Of a stretch of DNA of 43,367 bases, positions 36,715 through 43,367 are shown piece after piece (positions within the stretch are counted from its first letter, which is position 1; every line of letters begins with the position of its first letter). The translations under genes were made by a program, and so were the position numbers. This DNA is from an uncultured Pseudohongiella sp. (GTDB taxonomy: Bacteria; Pseudomonadota; Gammaproteobacteria; Pseudomonadales; Pseudohongiellaceae): the NCBI GenBank assembly GCA_902597095.1, contig CACJWK010000022.1:1-43367 (forward strand), written 5' to 3'. Under the pieces are notes generated by a model. It was not told the origin of the DNA. It worked only from the letters and a program-made list of their open reading frames with translations, and ran no database searches.

Positions 36715-37874
36715 AGCACCAGAAAATTGCCGTCCGGAAGCGCCGCAACGGCAGGGAAACTGAAGTTGGCGATCTGGACTTGCTCGGTCAAGCGATAGTC
36801 TGTTTCGACTCCATCTGCCGTGAAGACGCGCAGATTGAGTCTCCCGCCACGACTGTGACTGACAGACTCCCCCCAGGCAATCAGCCTGTCTCCTTGCTGA
36901 TTAAAGGCGATGGCAGGGTTTTTTTGCCGGGTTTCGGTAAAAGGCTCGCCCACCCAGGAGGGTTGAGCCGGCTCCCCGAAGCTCATCTGCACGACACGAC
37001 CGGTTGTTTCGAATACAAGCCAGGGCTGCGCTGCGGCATCACCAACAATATCGTTGGTGCTCAGGGGGCAGTAAGTTGCTTGCCATTCCTGCAGCGCATC
37101 GACCGATCGATATTGCCAGCTCAACGAGCCATCGAACACGTCATCTACCGTTAGCACCTGCATGTGTCGACCGACCCCGTTGACTGCCGAGCGGTAGGCG
37201 ACCATCAATGAGTAAGGACTCAAAAATTCAGTCGCCATGGAACAACAGGCACAGGCCCCTAACTGCGAATCACTGATCTGAAGCTCTTCGCCAAAGCTGG
37301 CACCGCCATCCGCTGAAAACCGCGCAATCATAGTGCGCTCCTCCTCTCGGCTCAGGGCTCCTGCTCCCCACACAACCGCGACGGATGAGCCCATTGCAGC
37401 CACATCACCACCGGCATCAAGCCCGTCCCTGAACGCTGAAGCCAGAGCGCGCTGGGCTTCAAACCGGGTTCGCTCCGGATTCGATCGACTGTAAAAGTAC
37501 TGCTCCGCCTCAGCGACGTACCACATCACGTGCAAGCGACCCGAGCCGTCAAGCGCCATGGTCGCGCGGGAAATCGCAACGGTCTGCAAATTGAAAGCCT
37601 GACTTGACACCTTCACCGGCGCGCCGAAGCGGTTCTGCTCAGGCTGATAGGGCCGGTAATACAAACTGCCTTCGCGTGCTGCCGGCCGGTCCAGCCTTTT
37701 CTTGAAGTACAGCAAATGAACCGCGCCATCCGCACTCTGGATGAGCCGCGGCTGCAGGCCTGCATCCGGAGTGCGCTGAATCAGTACCTCAGCTTGCCCT
37801 GCCGCCGACAAGCTTATCGCCAGGCAGGGGAGCAGGTAATAGCAGAGTCTGCAAAAATTCTTGAACATAACCAA
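36708..37874 (-). CDS. Exported beta-propeller-like protein (sialidase/Asp-box type)
   Basis: The 388-residue protein has a signal peptide ending near LSAAGQAE and repeated Asp-box-like blades (DGSGRLHVMWY, SADGGASF), with each repeat carrying an aromatic/Trp strand. It resembles the exo-alpha-sialidase superfamily fold, but the catalytic sialidase Arg triad cannot be judged by eye. A distinctive CACCSM cysteine cluster lies in the middle (residues about 210-215). Convergent with the coiled-coil gene (7-bp overlap) and divergent from the haem lipoprotein operon. Function unknown; the cysteine cluster could bind metal. Confidence 0.72.
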   Translation of the reverse strand: MVMFKNFCRLCYYLLPCLAISLSAAGQAEVLIQRTPDAGLQPRLIQSADGAVHLLYFKKRLDRPAAREGSLYYRPYQPEQNRFGAPVKVSSQAFNLQTVAISRATMALDGSGRLHVMWYVAEAEQYFYSRSNPERTRFEAQRALASAFRDGLDAGGDVAAMGSSVAVVWGAGALSREEERTMIARFSADGGASFGEELQISDSQLGACACCSMATEFLSPYSLMVAYRSAVNGVGRHMQVLTVDDVFDGSLSWQYRSVDALQEWQATYCPLSTNDIVGDAAAQPWLVFETTGRVVQMSFGEPAQPSWVGEPFTETRQKNPAIAFNQQGDRLIAWGESVSHSRGGRLNLRVFTADGVETDYRLTEQVQIANFSFPAVAALPDGNFLVLH

Positions 37875-38002
37875 TGCCTTAGCAGCAGAGCAGGAAGCGT
37901 GAGTATGGATTATACCGTTTTTTTCAGGCAGACTAGCAATTATAGAACGGTTGCATTCAGTACCGGGTTCCGGACTAGCCGTCTTATGGAGGACACGAAT
38001 TC

Positions 38003-38509
38003 ATGCCCGTCAATTGCATACGCCCTACCCTGCTGTCAGCTTTGCTATTCGCGACATTGAGCGCTTGTTCTGCACCCGAACCAGAAGCTGTGAGCGGGAC
38101 CGAAGCGAATTACAACGTGGAGCTCGATATTGCCCAGCTGATGTCGCTGGTTTTGGAGCCTGCCTCAGACATGCTCTGGGATTCTGGAGGCTGGGTACTC
38201 GACGCCTCCGGTTATGAAGAGCTGTATCCGACCACAGACGATGGTTGGGCTTTCGTCCGAGCACAGGCTGCCATCGTCGTGGAAGCCGGGAATATGCTGG
38301 CGTTACCGGGCCGCGCCGAAGATGATGATGCCTGGATGATTTACTCCGAAGGGCTAAGTGAAGCGGGCATCATGGCAATGGAGGCCGCCGAGGCGCAAGA
38401 CAAAGAAGCCTTTTTCCAGGCCGGCGGGCAGCTCTATAGCGTCTGTACGGCGTGCCATCAGTCCTACAGTCCCGATATAGCCAGCCGTTTCGACAATTCA
38501 GCAGACTGA
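38003..38509 (+). CDS. Cytochrome c' -like (class II) haem lipoprotein
   Basis: The 168-residue protein has a lipobox LSAC (Cys22) and a single haem-binding CTACH near the C-terminus (Cys148, Cys151, His152). A C-terminal CxxCH after a four-helix region is the class II cytochrome c (c'-type) layout. GGAGG at 37988-37992 lies 10 bp before ATG 38003. It would be anchored in the periplasmic membrane face as an electron carrier or gas/metal sensor. It is 3 bp from the HupE gene, forming one operon. No genes for a terminal reductase are adjacent. Confidence 0.82.
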   Translation: MPVNCIRPTLLSALLFATLSACSAPEPEAVSGTEANYNVELDIAQLMSLVLEPASDMLWDSGGWVLDASGYEELYPTTDDGWAFVRAQAAIVVEAGNMLALPGRAEDDDAWMIYSEGLSEAGIMAMEAAEAQDKEAFFQAGGQLYSVCTACHQSYSPDIASRFDNSAD

Positions 38510-38512
38510 ATC

Positions 38513-39235
38513 ATGCTGCGCTGTGCATATTCACGAAATCTCTATGCCCTGGCCGCCGTTACGGTCTTGACGACACTCACTGGTCTAATCCCTACCCTAG
38601 CGTTCGGACATACGATAGAAGGTTCTGACGCAAACTTTGTTCAGGCCATAGACGGGCCTGCAGTAGCGCCGTTTATCTACCTCGGAGCTAAGCACATGGT
38701 CACCGGTTATGACCATCTGCTGTTCCTGATTGGCGTGATCTTCTTTTTATATCGTCCCAAACACGTGATTGAGTATGTCACCCTATTTGCAGTCGGTCAC
38801 AGCATAACCCTGCTCCTCGGCGTTCTGGGCGATCTGCGGGTTGATGCCTACCTGATTGATGCGGTAATCGGTTTGTCCATTGTGTACAAGGCCTTTGAGA
38901 ATATGGATGGCTTCAAGCGCGTATTCAAGGTGGAACCCAATACGAAAGTGGCGGTCTTTATCTTCGGTTTATTTCACGGACTGGGGCTGGCCACCAAACT
39001 GCGGGAATTTACGATCTCGGACAATGGCCTCGTGGTCAATATCCTGAGTTTCAATCTGGGTGTGGAGCTGGGGCAGATTATAGCGTTGTCGGCGGTTCTC
39101 ATCGTGCTGAGCATCTGGCGAAGCAATCCCAGCTACCTGCGCCACGCCTTTGCGACCAACACTGTGGTTATGACCGGCGGCTTCATACTCGCCAGCTACC
39201 AGTTCAGCGCCTTCCTGTTGCAACCCGCTTATTAA
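38513..39235 (+). CDS. HupE/UreJ family membrane protein
   Basis: The 240-residue protein has a signal-like first segment and then about six membrane helices with the family motif GAKHMVTGYDHLLFLIG, GHSITLLLGV, FGLFHGLGLATKL and FNLGVELGQI. These His/Asp/Glu-bearing helices resemble metal-binding sites. HupE/UreJ proteins are tied to nickel or cobalt uptake, but no hydrogenase or urease genes occur here, so another metal or role is likely. The start ATG lies 3 bp after the cytochrome-like gene stop. It is followed by the membrane-anchor gene on the same strand. Confidence 0.85.
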   Translation: MLRCAYSRNLYALAAVTVLTTLTGLIPTLAFGHTIEGSDANFVQAIDGPAVAPFIYLGAKHMVTGYDHLLFLIGVIFFLYRPKHVIEYVTLFAVGHSITLLLGVLGDLRVDAYLIDAVIGLSIVYKAFENMDGFKRVFKVEPNTKVAVFIFGLFHGLGLATKLREFTISDNGLVVNILSFNLGVELGQIIALSAVLIVLSIWRSNPSYLRHAFATNTVVMTGGFILASYQFSAFLLQPAY

Positions 39236-39287
39236 CACAAAGGCCATTGTCCAGGCGACAGCGGCCCCGAAATCAGCTGAGAACCGA

Positions 39288-39854
39288 ATGCATCCACCAG
39301 ATACCCATCAACCCGCTTCGCCGCGCGACATTTTAATTGCTGTTGCAATTGCTTTCATCGTGGGTAGCGCCGTGCTGGTCGTTGCAATACTCCCTGCAGA
39401 ATTCGGAGTAGACCCTCTGAAGACCGGGCAAATTCTGGGACTGAATGCGCTCGCTGCAGAAGCCAACCCCTTCGAAGAACAGCTGATTCCACATCGCACG
39501 GACAGCGTTGAATTTGAATTAGGCCCTTTCCAGTCAGTCGAATACAAATACACTCTGGATTTTGACGCTCCGATGATTTTCAGCTGGCAGGCTGACGGTG
39601 AGCTTTACTATGACATGCACGCGGAGCCTGCTGGCTTGGGTGCCGACTACGCAGAAAGCTTCGAACAGGGCAACGGTGAGAGCAGGACCGGCTCCTTCCA
39701 CGCGCCGTTTACCGGCATTCATGGCTGGTTCTGGGAGAACCGGGGCTCGCGCACTGTCACGCTGAGACTTCATGCCTCAGGATATTTCGTCGACTCTACA
39801 GTCTTTCGTGACGGAGGAGATTATTCTCGCGTCATCAATCCTGTGACGGATTAA
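39288..39854 (+). CDS. Single-pass membrane anchor protein linked to HupE
   Basis: The 188-residue protein has one N-terminal membrane helix (ILIAVAIAFIVGSAVLVVAIL) and a periplasmic beta-rich domain with QSVEYKYTL, FSWQADGELYYDMHAEP and THAPFTGIHGWFWEN-like stretch (here HAPFTGIHGWFWEN). Similar proteins sit beside HupE/UreJ genes and are annotated as transmembrane anchor proteins; their role is unknown. It is 52 bp after the HupE stop and ends the haem-lipoprotein/HupE/anchor operon, with a strong terminator about 215 bp further on. Confidence 0.76.
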   Translation: MHPPDTHQPASPRDILIAVAIAFIVGSAVLVVAILPAEFGVDPLKTGQILGLNALAAEANPFEEQLIPHRTDSVEFELGPFQSVEYKYTLDFDAPMIFSWQADGELYYDMHAEPAGLGADYAESFEQGNGESRTGSFHAPFTGIHGWFWENRGSRTVTLRLHASGYFVDSTVFRDGGDYSRVINPVTD

Positions 39855-40068
39855 CATTGGCGGCGAACAGCGGCTATTCCGACCTGTCACGCAACCCAGG
39901 CCGCAAGGCAGCGACTCACTGGCAAGCAGAGCCATAGCACGTCCTCCTGGCCCCGACTCCTTACCGACCGACAGCGACTCCCTGCGGATCCCTGCGACTC
40001 ATCGCAGACCATGGTCTCTGGGTGTCTCGTGCAAAAATCGCTGGCCCGACCGCGACACCCGAGCGCAA

Positions 40069-40104
40069 AAAAAGCCCGGTCAGGCTCACCTGACCGGGCT
40101 TTTT
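40069..40104 (-). terminator. Strong bidirectional rho-independent terminator
   Basis: A perfect 16-bp stem (AAAAAGCCCGGTCAGG paired with its complement) with a 4-base loop lies 25 bp past the DUF6152 stop. T-rich tails on both strands suit it for terminating DUF6152 on the minus strand and the HupE operon on the plus strand. Confidence 0.93.
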
Positions 40105-40128
40105 GTTCAGTCTAAATGACCGGCGTAG

Positions 40129-40578
40129 CTATTGTTCGGTAATGTCCGAACCATCTCGCGGAGCGCCCGTACCTGAAGACCCCATGAACAGCTTGCGGCC
40201 GTCTGGGAAGGTAATATCGCGGCCGTTCGCGCGACAGGTAGGTTCACACAAGCGGTCTTTACTCTGATATCCGGTCACCACAATCTCAGTGCCAAGTGTC
40301 AGAGAGTTTCGGTTGATACCCCGACGAAGAAGGGTATTAGGCGTCCCACCCTCAACCATCCAGGCTCCGGGATCCCGGGTAGATTCAGGATCGTTGTTAT
40401 CTAGATGAATCCAGGTGTGCGGGTTAATCCACTCAACACGCGTGATCGGACCACCGAGACGAACCGGCAAATTGGCATCAAACTCAGCCGAAAACGCGTG
40501 ATGCGCGGTCGCGGGCTGCTTAATCGCCACTACACCTACTGCAGTTACTGCGGCAAGAGCCAGTAGTTTTGCTTTCAT
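40129..40578 (-). CDS. DUF6152 family exported protein
   Basis: The 149-residue protein has a signal peptide (cleavage near PATAHH), then HHAFSAEFD directly after it, VEWINPHTWIHL and a GxxxxxLLRRG segment, matching DUF6152. AAGGGGAAA precedes ATG 40578. It lies 155 bp downstream of the 'SGKP..GIW' gene on the same strand, an association seen widely in marine Gammaproteobacteria. A role in the periplasm is expected, but the biochemical function is unknown. The downstream hairpin at 40069 ends transcription. Confidence 0.87.
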   Translation of the reverse strand: MKAKLLALAAVTAVGVVAIKQPATAHHAFSAEFDANLPVRLGGPITRVEWINPHTWIHLDNNDPESTRDPGAWMVEGGTPNTLLRRGINRNSLTLGTEIVVTGYQSKDRLCEPTCRANGRDITFPDGRKLFMGSSGTGAPRDGSDITEQ

Positions 40579-40733
40579 AGATTTCCCCTTTTCACTGTGG
40601 TCACAGGTAATGCTCTACGCTGCAACCGCTACATACAATTGGTTTACTGTCTTTTAATCGCCGGGTTCGGCCATTTTAACGAATCACGGCGCTAAATTCC
40701 AAGACCGACATTTCGCCAAAAACCGGGGCAGGA

Positions 40734-41663
40734 TCAATTCCCCTGAGCTTCTTCCAGCATTTCCTGACGCAGCCGCTGCTCGAACTCTCCACCCTTTCGA
40801 TACTGCCCGTACATCAACTCTTCGACGAATTCCACACACTTGAATTGAGGGAGCTCATAACCCTCCTCCAAACGGCGGTAGATCGGCATGTTGATCGTCC
40901 AGGGGCGCTCGAAGATCTCGGGATCTTCCATGGTCGCTGAGTACATGATGACGTTCTCACTGACCAGATCATAGCGCTCCGTCACCTTTAACTGATACGT
41001 GTGGTAGTTACCGGCCCGGTCAAACCAGGTGCGGTCATCAAGCCCTGTAACCTCAACCACCCAGGTGTCTCCGTCCCAGTATCCGTAAGATTGGCCCATC
41101 CAGGAGTCCAGCGGCGCCGGACCCGGATCTTCCAGAAAGACATTGCGCACAGCGCCAGCAAAGGAATAGGCGATGAAGAACGCGCTCTCGCTCTGAAATA
41201 TCTGAAACGGATGAGGCATATAAGTAGCACGCGGCACACCCGGCATATAGCACTTCACTTCAGGATCGCGCTCCAGCCAGTTGGCTGCATTGTCATCGCG
41301 ACGAGCCAGCGCTTCCGGCTTGTAGGGGATTGTGCCGCCCTCAACAACCCCGAAGCTTGCCGGTACGGCGCTGACCGCGCCCATGGCCACAATATCCGGA
41401 TGTGGAACGGGGACAAAGTCACCCGGAACCAACTGATAAGCCGCTTTCGGCGCTGCCGGTTCCAGATTGTCGTTGGCATTCATCATGACCTGCCAGATGC
41501 CATTGAAATCAGGCTTGCCGCTCGGTGTCCGAGGAATGTCGCCCCCGGTCTCGGCTTCAGCCGCTGAAGCGGCCTGGGAAACTTGATTATCTGAGGTTGT
41601 TCCGGCAGGAGTACAACCGACGAACAGCGCTGCAATCGCCAGAAAAAGCCAATGATTCTTCAT
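40734..41663 (-). CDS. Lipoprotein of unknown function, paralogue of the 'SGKP..GxW' family
   Basis: The 309-residue product has a lipobox LFVGC (Cys16), so unlike its paralogue at 31928 it is probably lipid-anchored. Family features are TPSGKPDFNGIW, GQSYGYWDGDTWVVEV, VTERYDLVSENVI with YSATMEDPEIF, and a late Cys in FKCVEF. Start ATG 41663 is preceded by a purine-rich AAAGGTAGACC. Its place beside DUF6152 matches the usual neighbourhood of this family. Function unknown; the conserved aromatic/acidic pattern suggests a ligand-binding envelope protein. Confidence 0.78.
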   Translation of the reverse strand: MKNHWLFLAIAALFVGCTPAGTTSDNQVSQAASAAEAETGGDIPRTPSGKPDFNGIWQVMMNANDNLEPAAPKAAYQLVPGDFVPVPHPDIVAMGAVSAVPASFGVVEGGTIPYKPEALARRDDNAANWLERDPEVKCYMPGVPRATYMPHPFQIFQSESAFFIAYSFAGAVRNVFLEDPGPAPLDSWMGQSYGYWDGDTWVVEVTGLDDRTWFDRAGNYHTYQLKVTERYDLVSENVIMYSATMEDPEIFERPWTINMPIYRRLEEGYELPQFKCVEFVEELMYGQYRKGGEFEQRLRQEMLEEAQGN

Positions 41664-41840
41664 AGGTCTACCTTTATTGCTTTAATTAGACATACTCTCC
41701 CAGAGGAGCATCGATATAACCATCTAGGTATGGGGGTGTCAAGCCAAACACTACGCGTGACGCAGGCTTCAGCCGATTCATCCGGGCGCCTGTCGGGGAG
41801 CTACAAGCCCCTCACATCGCATCAGACTCACGGCGCCTGC

Positions 41841-43085
41841 TCAGTTTCTCAACTGACCGGAAATTCCATGCCTGATCACCACGAAGGCAAAAACAGCCAG
41901 ACAAATCAGAGTCAATAGAGCGGCCGCCAGAAAAGGAATACCGGGAAAATACACAGGCGCTTCTGCGGAGGAAAACCTGCTGAACAGCTGCGTGAGCATC
42001 ACGGGTCCGATGATCGACGCGATAGAGTTCTGGCAGCTCATGGCACCCTGTAATTCACCCTGAGCGTTAGCGGGTATCTGACCTGTCATGATGGCCTGAA
42101 ATGCCGGAGTTACAAACCCCGACAACGAAGCTAGGGCTAACCACGGATACAGCTGCCAGTCGTGTATCGAGAGCGCATATCCGCAAAAAGCCGCTGCCAT
42201 CGCGACCATGCCTATGACGCCGGCGCGAAATGCCCCTAACCTCGGAATCGCCCAACGAATCAGGCCGGCCTGAACCGCGATCATAAAAATACCGGCAAAT
42301 CCCAGAGACAGGCCGATCTGCCTTTCTGACCAATTGAATTTTTCCATGGTGTAATAGGTCCACGCACTGGGCAGCGCCATGTGACCCACCATGTAGACAA
42401 AGTAAGCAATAGCCAAACCGACCACAACAGGATATCTGCGAATTTGCAGCATCGCTCCCAGAGGGTTTGCGCGCCTGAGGTCAAACGGCCGGCGCTGCTC
42501 ATCACGCAGAGACTCTCCCAGCACAAAATAGCCGTAGACAACATTTATCAAAGCCAGAGAAGCTGCCGCATAAAACGGCGTTTTGGCTCCGAACTCACCC
42601 AGGAATCCTCCGAGCACTGGACCCAACACAAATCCGCCACCGAACGCTGCCCCAACCAGCCCGAAGCGCTGCGCTCTGATCTCCGGCGTTGAAATATCTG
42701 TGATGTAGGCGTAACTCAAGGCAAAAGTGGAGCTGGAAATACCGGCTATCAGGCGGGCAACAAAGAGCCAGGTTAAGGTAGGAGCGAGGGACATCAGCAC
42801 GTAGCCGATCGATAGCACCAGCAGAGAAAACAGCAGGATCGGACGCCGGCCATAGCGGTCTCCGAGATTCCCGAGTACTGGCGCCGCGAAGAATTGCACC
42901 GCGGCATAAGAGAACATCAAATAACCGCCGGTCTGCGAGGCCTGTGACAGATCTGTTTCACCCAGACAGACAATAAGCTGCGGCAAAACCGGCAGTATGA
43001 TCCCAAAGCTGACGGAATCGATCAGCACTACAAAAACGATAAACGCGACAGAGTGGCGATGTTTTGTCACATCAATTACTGCCAT
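41841..43085 (-). CDS. TCR/Tet family MFS drug transporter
   Basis: The 414-residue protein has about twelve membrane helices and the Tet-type MFS motifs: FGIILPVLPQL in helix 1, the loop GNLGDRYGRRPIL (motif A), and GPVLGGFLGEFGAKTPFY near helix 5 (motif C-type). GAGGAGCC lies just before ATG 43085. Such carriers exchange a drug or metabolite for protons. Specificity for tetracycline cannot be claimed, as TetA-like proteins of marine bacteria often carry other substrates. No TetR-type regulator is adjacent. Confidence 0.86.
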   Translation of the reverse strand: MAVIDVTKHRHSVAFIVFVVLIDSVSFGIILPVLPQLIVCLGETDLSQASQTGGYLMFSYAAVQFFAAPVLGNLGDRYGRRPILLFSLLVLSIGYVLMSLAPTLTWLFVARLIAGISSSTFALSYAYITDISTPEIRAQRFGLVGAAFGGGFVLGPVLGGFLGEFGAKTPFYAAASLALINVVYGYFVLGESLRDEQRRPFDLRRANPLGAMLQIRRYPVVVGLAIAYFVYMVGHMALPSAWTYYTMEKFNWSERQIGLSLGFAGIFMIAVQAGLIRWAIPRLGAFRAGVIGMVAMAAAFCGYALSIHDWQLYPWLALASLSGFVTPAFQAIMTGQIPANAQGELQGAMSCQNSIASIIGPVMLTQLFSRFSSAEAPVYFPGIPFLAAALLTLICLAVFAFVVIRHGISGQLRN

Positions 43086-43197
43086 GGTGGCTCCTCAGAG
43101 CAGGCACAAAGGCCCACAGGGGAATCCGGGCTCCGCGGTCAATGAGTAAAGATAACAGCCGTTCCGATGGCAGAAGCGCCAGAGGGCCCGAAAGGCA

Positions 43198-43367
43198 TCA
43201 TTCAACAGTCCAGGTGTGACCACTGTGCAGAAGATCCTCGAGCGCGGCGCCGGTCTTGCGAACGGACTCAAGATGCGCAGATGTGTCTTCCGTGAAGGTC
43301 GACTTGCTGTCGCTGAACAGCACACCGACCGCGATCGGAAAACCCTCCCCTCCCATTGCGGCCAGCA
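43198..43367 (-). CDS. 2-oxoacid:ferredoxin oxidoreductase beta-like subunit, C-terminus (5' end outside window)
   Basis: The last codons of a minus-strand gene run off the right edge: about 55 residues ending LLHSGHTWTVE with TGA at 43198-43200. The stretch GFPIAVGVLFSDSKSTF followed by a helical tail and a final GxTWTV matches the C-terminal end of 2-oxoglutarate/pyruvate ferredoxin oxidoreductase beta subunits. The rest, including the TPP-binding site, is not in the window, so this is a modest-confidence family call. It is upstream of the MFS gene by about 110 bp on the same strand. Confidence 0.6.
   Translation of the reverse strand, partial: LAAMGGEGFPIAVGVLFSDSKSTFTEDTSAHLESVRKTGAALEDLLHSGHTWTVE

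Overview
The window reads as a chromosomal segment of a marine-type gammaproteobacterium. Genes are dense on both strands, base composition is moderately GC-rich, many products are exported (Tat, Sec or lipobox signals), and families common in oligotrophic marine Gammaproteobacteria recur (DUF6152, DUF6351, DUF4159, HupE/UreJ, the 'SGKP..GxW' exported proteins). The taxonomic placement is inference from gene content. I see no rRNA, tRNA, CRISPR array, transposase or integrase.

Layout. 1-2983: a glucosylglycerate module, with a GpgS-like glycosyltransferase cut by the left edge followed 5 bp later by a GH13_18 phosphorylase. 3005-3448: a small lipoprotein. 3655-6527: an omega-transaminase overlapping mmsA, a beta-alanine/malonate-semialdehyde module in which mmsA carries a one-base frameshift in a G7 run. 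6730-9420: a Tat-exported amidohydrolase and a YghU-like GST. 9472-10898: CRY-DASH and a 51-residue DUF2256 protein, divergent from a Coq7-like hydroxylase. 11589-13766: a TonB-dependent receptor behind two Fur boxes and ended by a strong terminator; it is more A/T-rich than its neighbours. 13900-16196: RNase J-like nuclease and AEC transporter. 16341-18819: sulfatase, LysE exporter, YciI-like protein.

18869-21937: a three-gene minus-strand operon (exported alpha/beta hydrolase, D-2-hydroxyacid dehydrogenase, exported methyltransferase-like protein). 22001-27278: an RND efflux operon whose first gene, a GntR/FCD regulator, has an in-frame stop and no normal start codon. 27657-31843: a C-x4-R phosphatase lipoprotein, a repeat protein with a TonB-like C-terminus divergent from a DUF4159 protein, a decayed two-TM potassium channel, and a second LysE exporter. 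31928-35361: an exported protein of unknown function and a DUF6351 esterase-like lipoprotein, possibly with a frameshifted tail. 35610-39854: a YkgJ-type Cys-cluster protein, a coiled-coil exported protein, a beta-propeller-like protein, then a haem lipoprotein/HupE/membrane-anchor operon. 40069-43367: terminator, DUF6152, a paralogue of the 31928 gene, a Tet-type MFS pump and the C-terminus of a 2-oxoacid:ferredoxin oxidoreductase beta-like subunit.

The main points for a reader are the coding lesions (mmsA, the GntR gene, the ion channel, possibly DUF6351), the RND pump that appears to have lost its linked regulator, and the uncharacterised haem-lipoprotein/HupE/anchor operon. I found no system that I can call entirely new from sequence alone.
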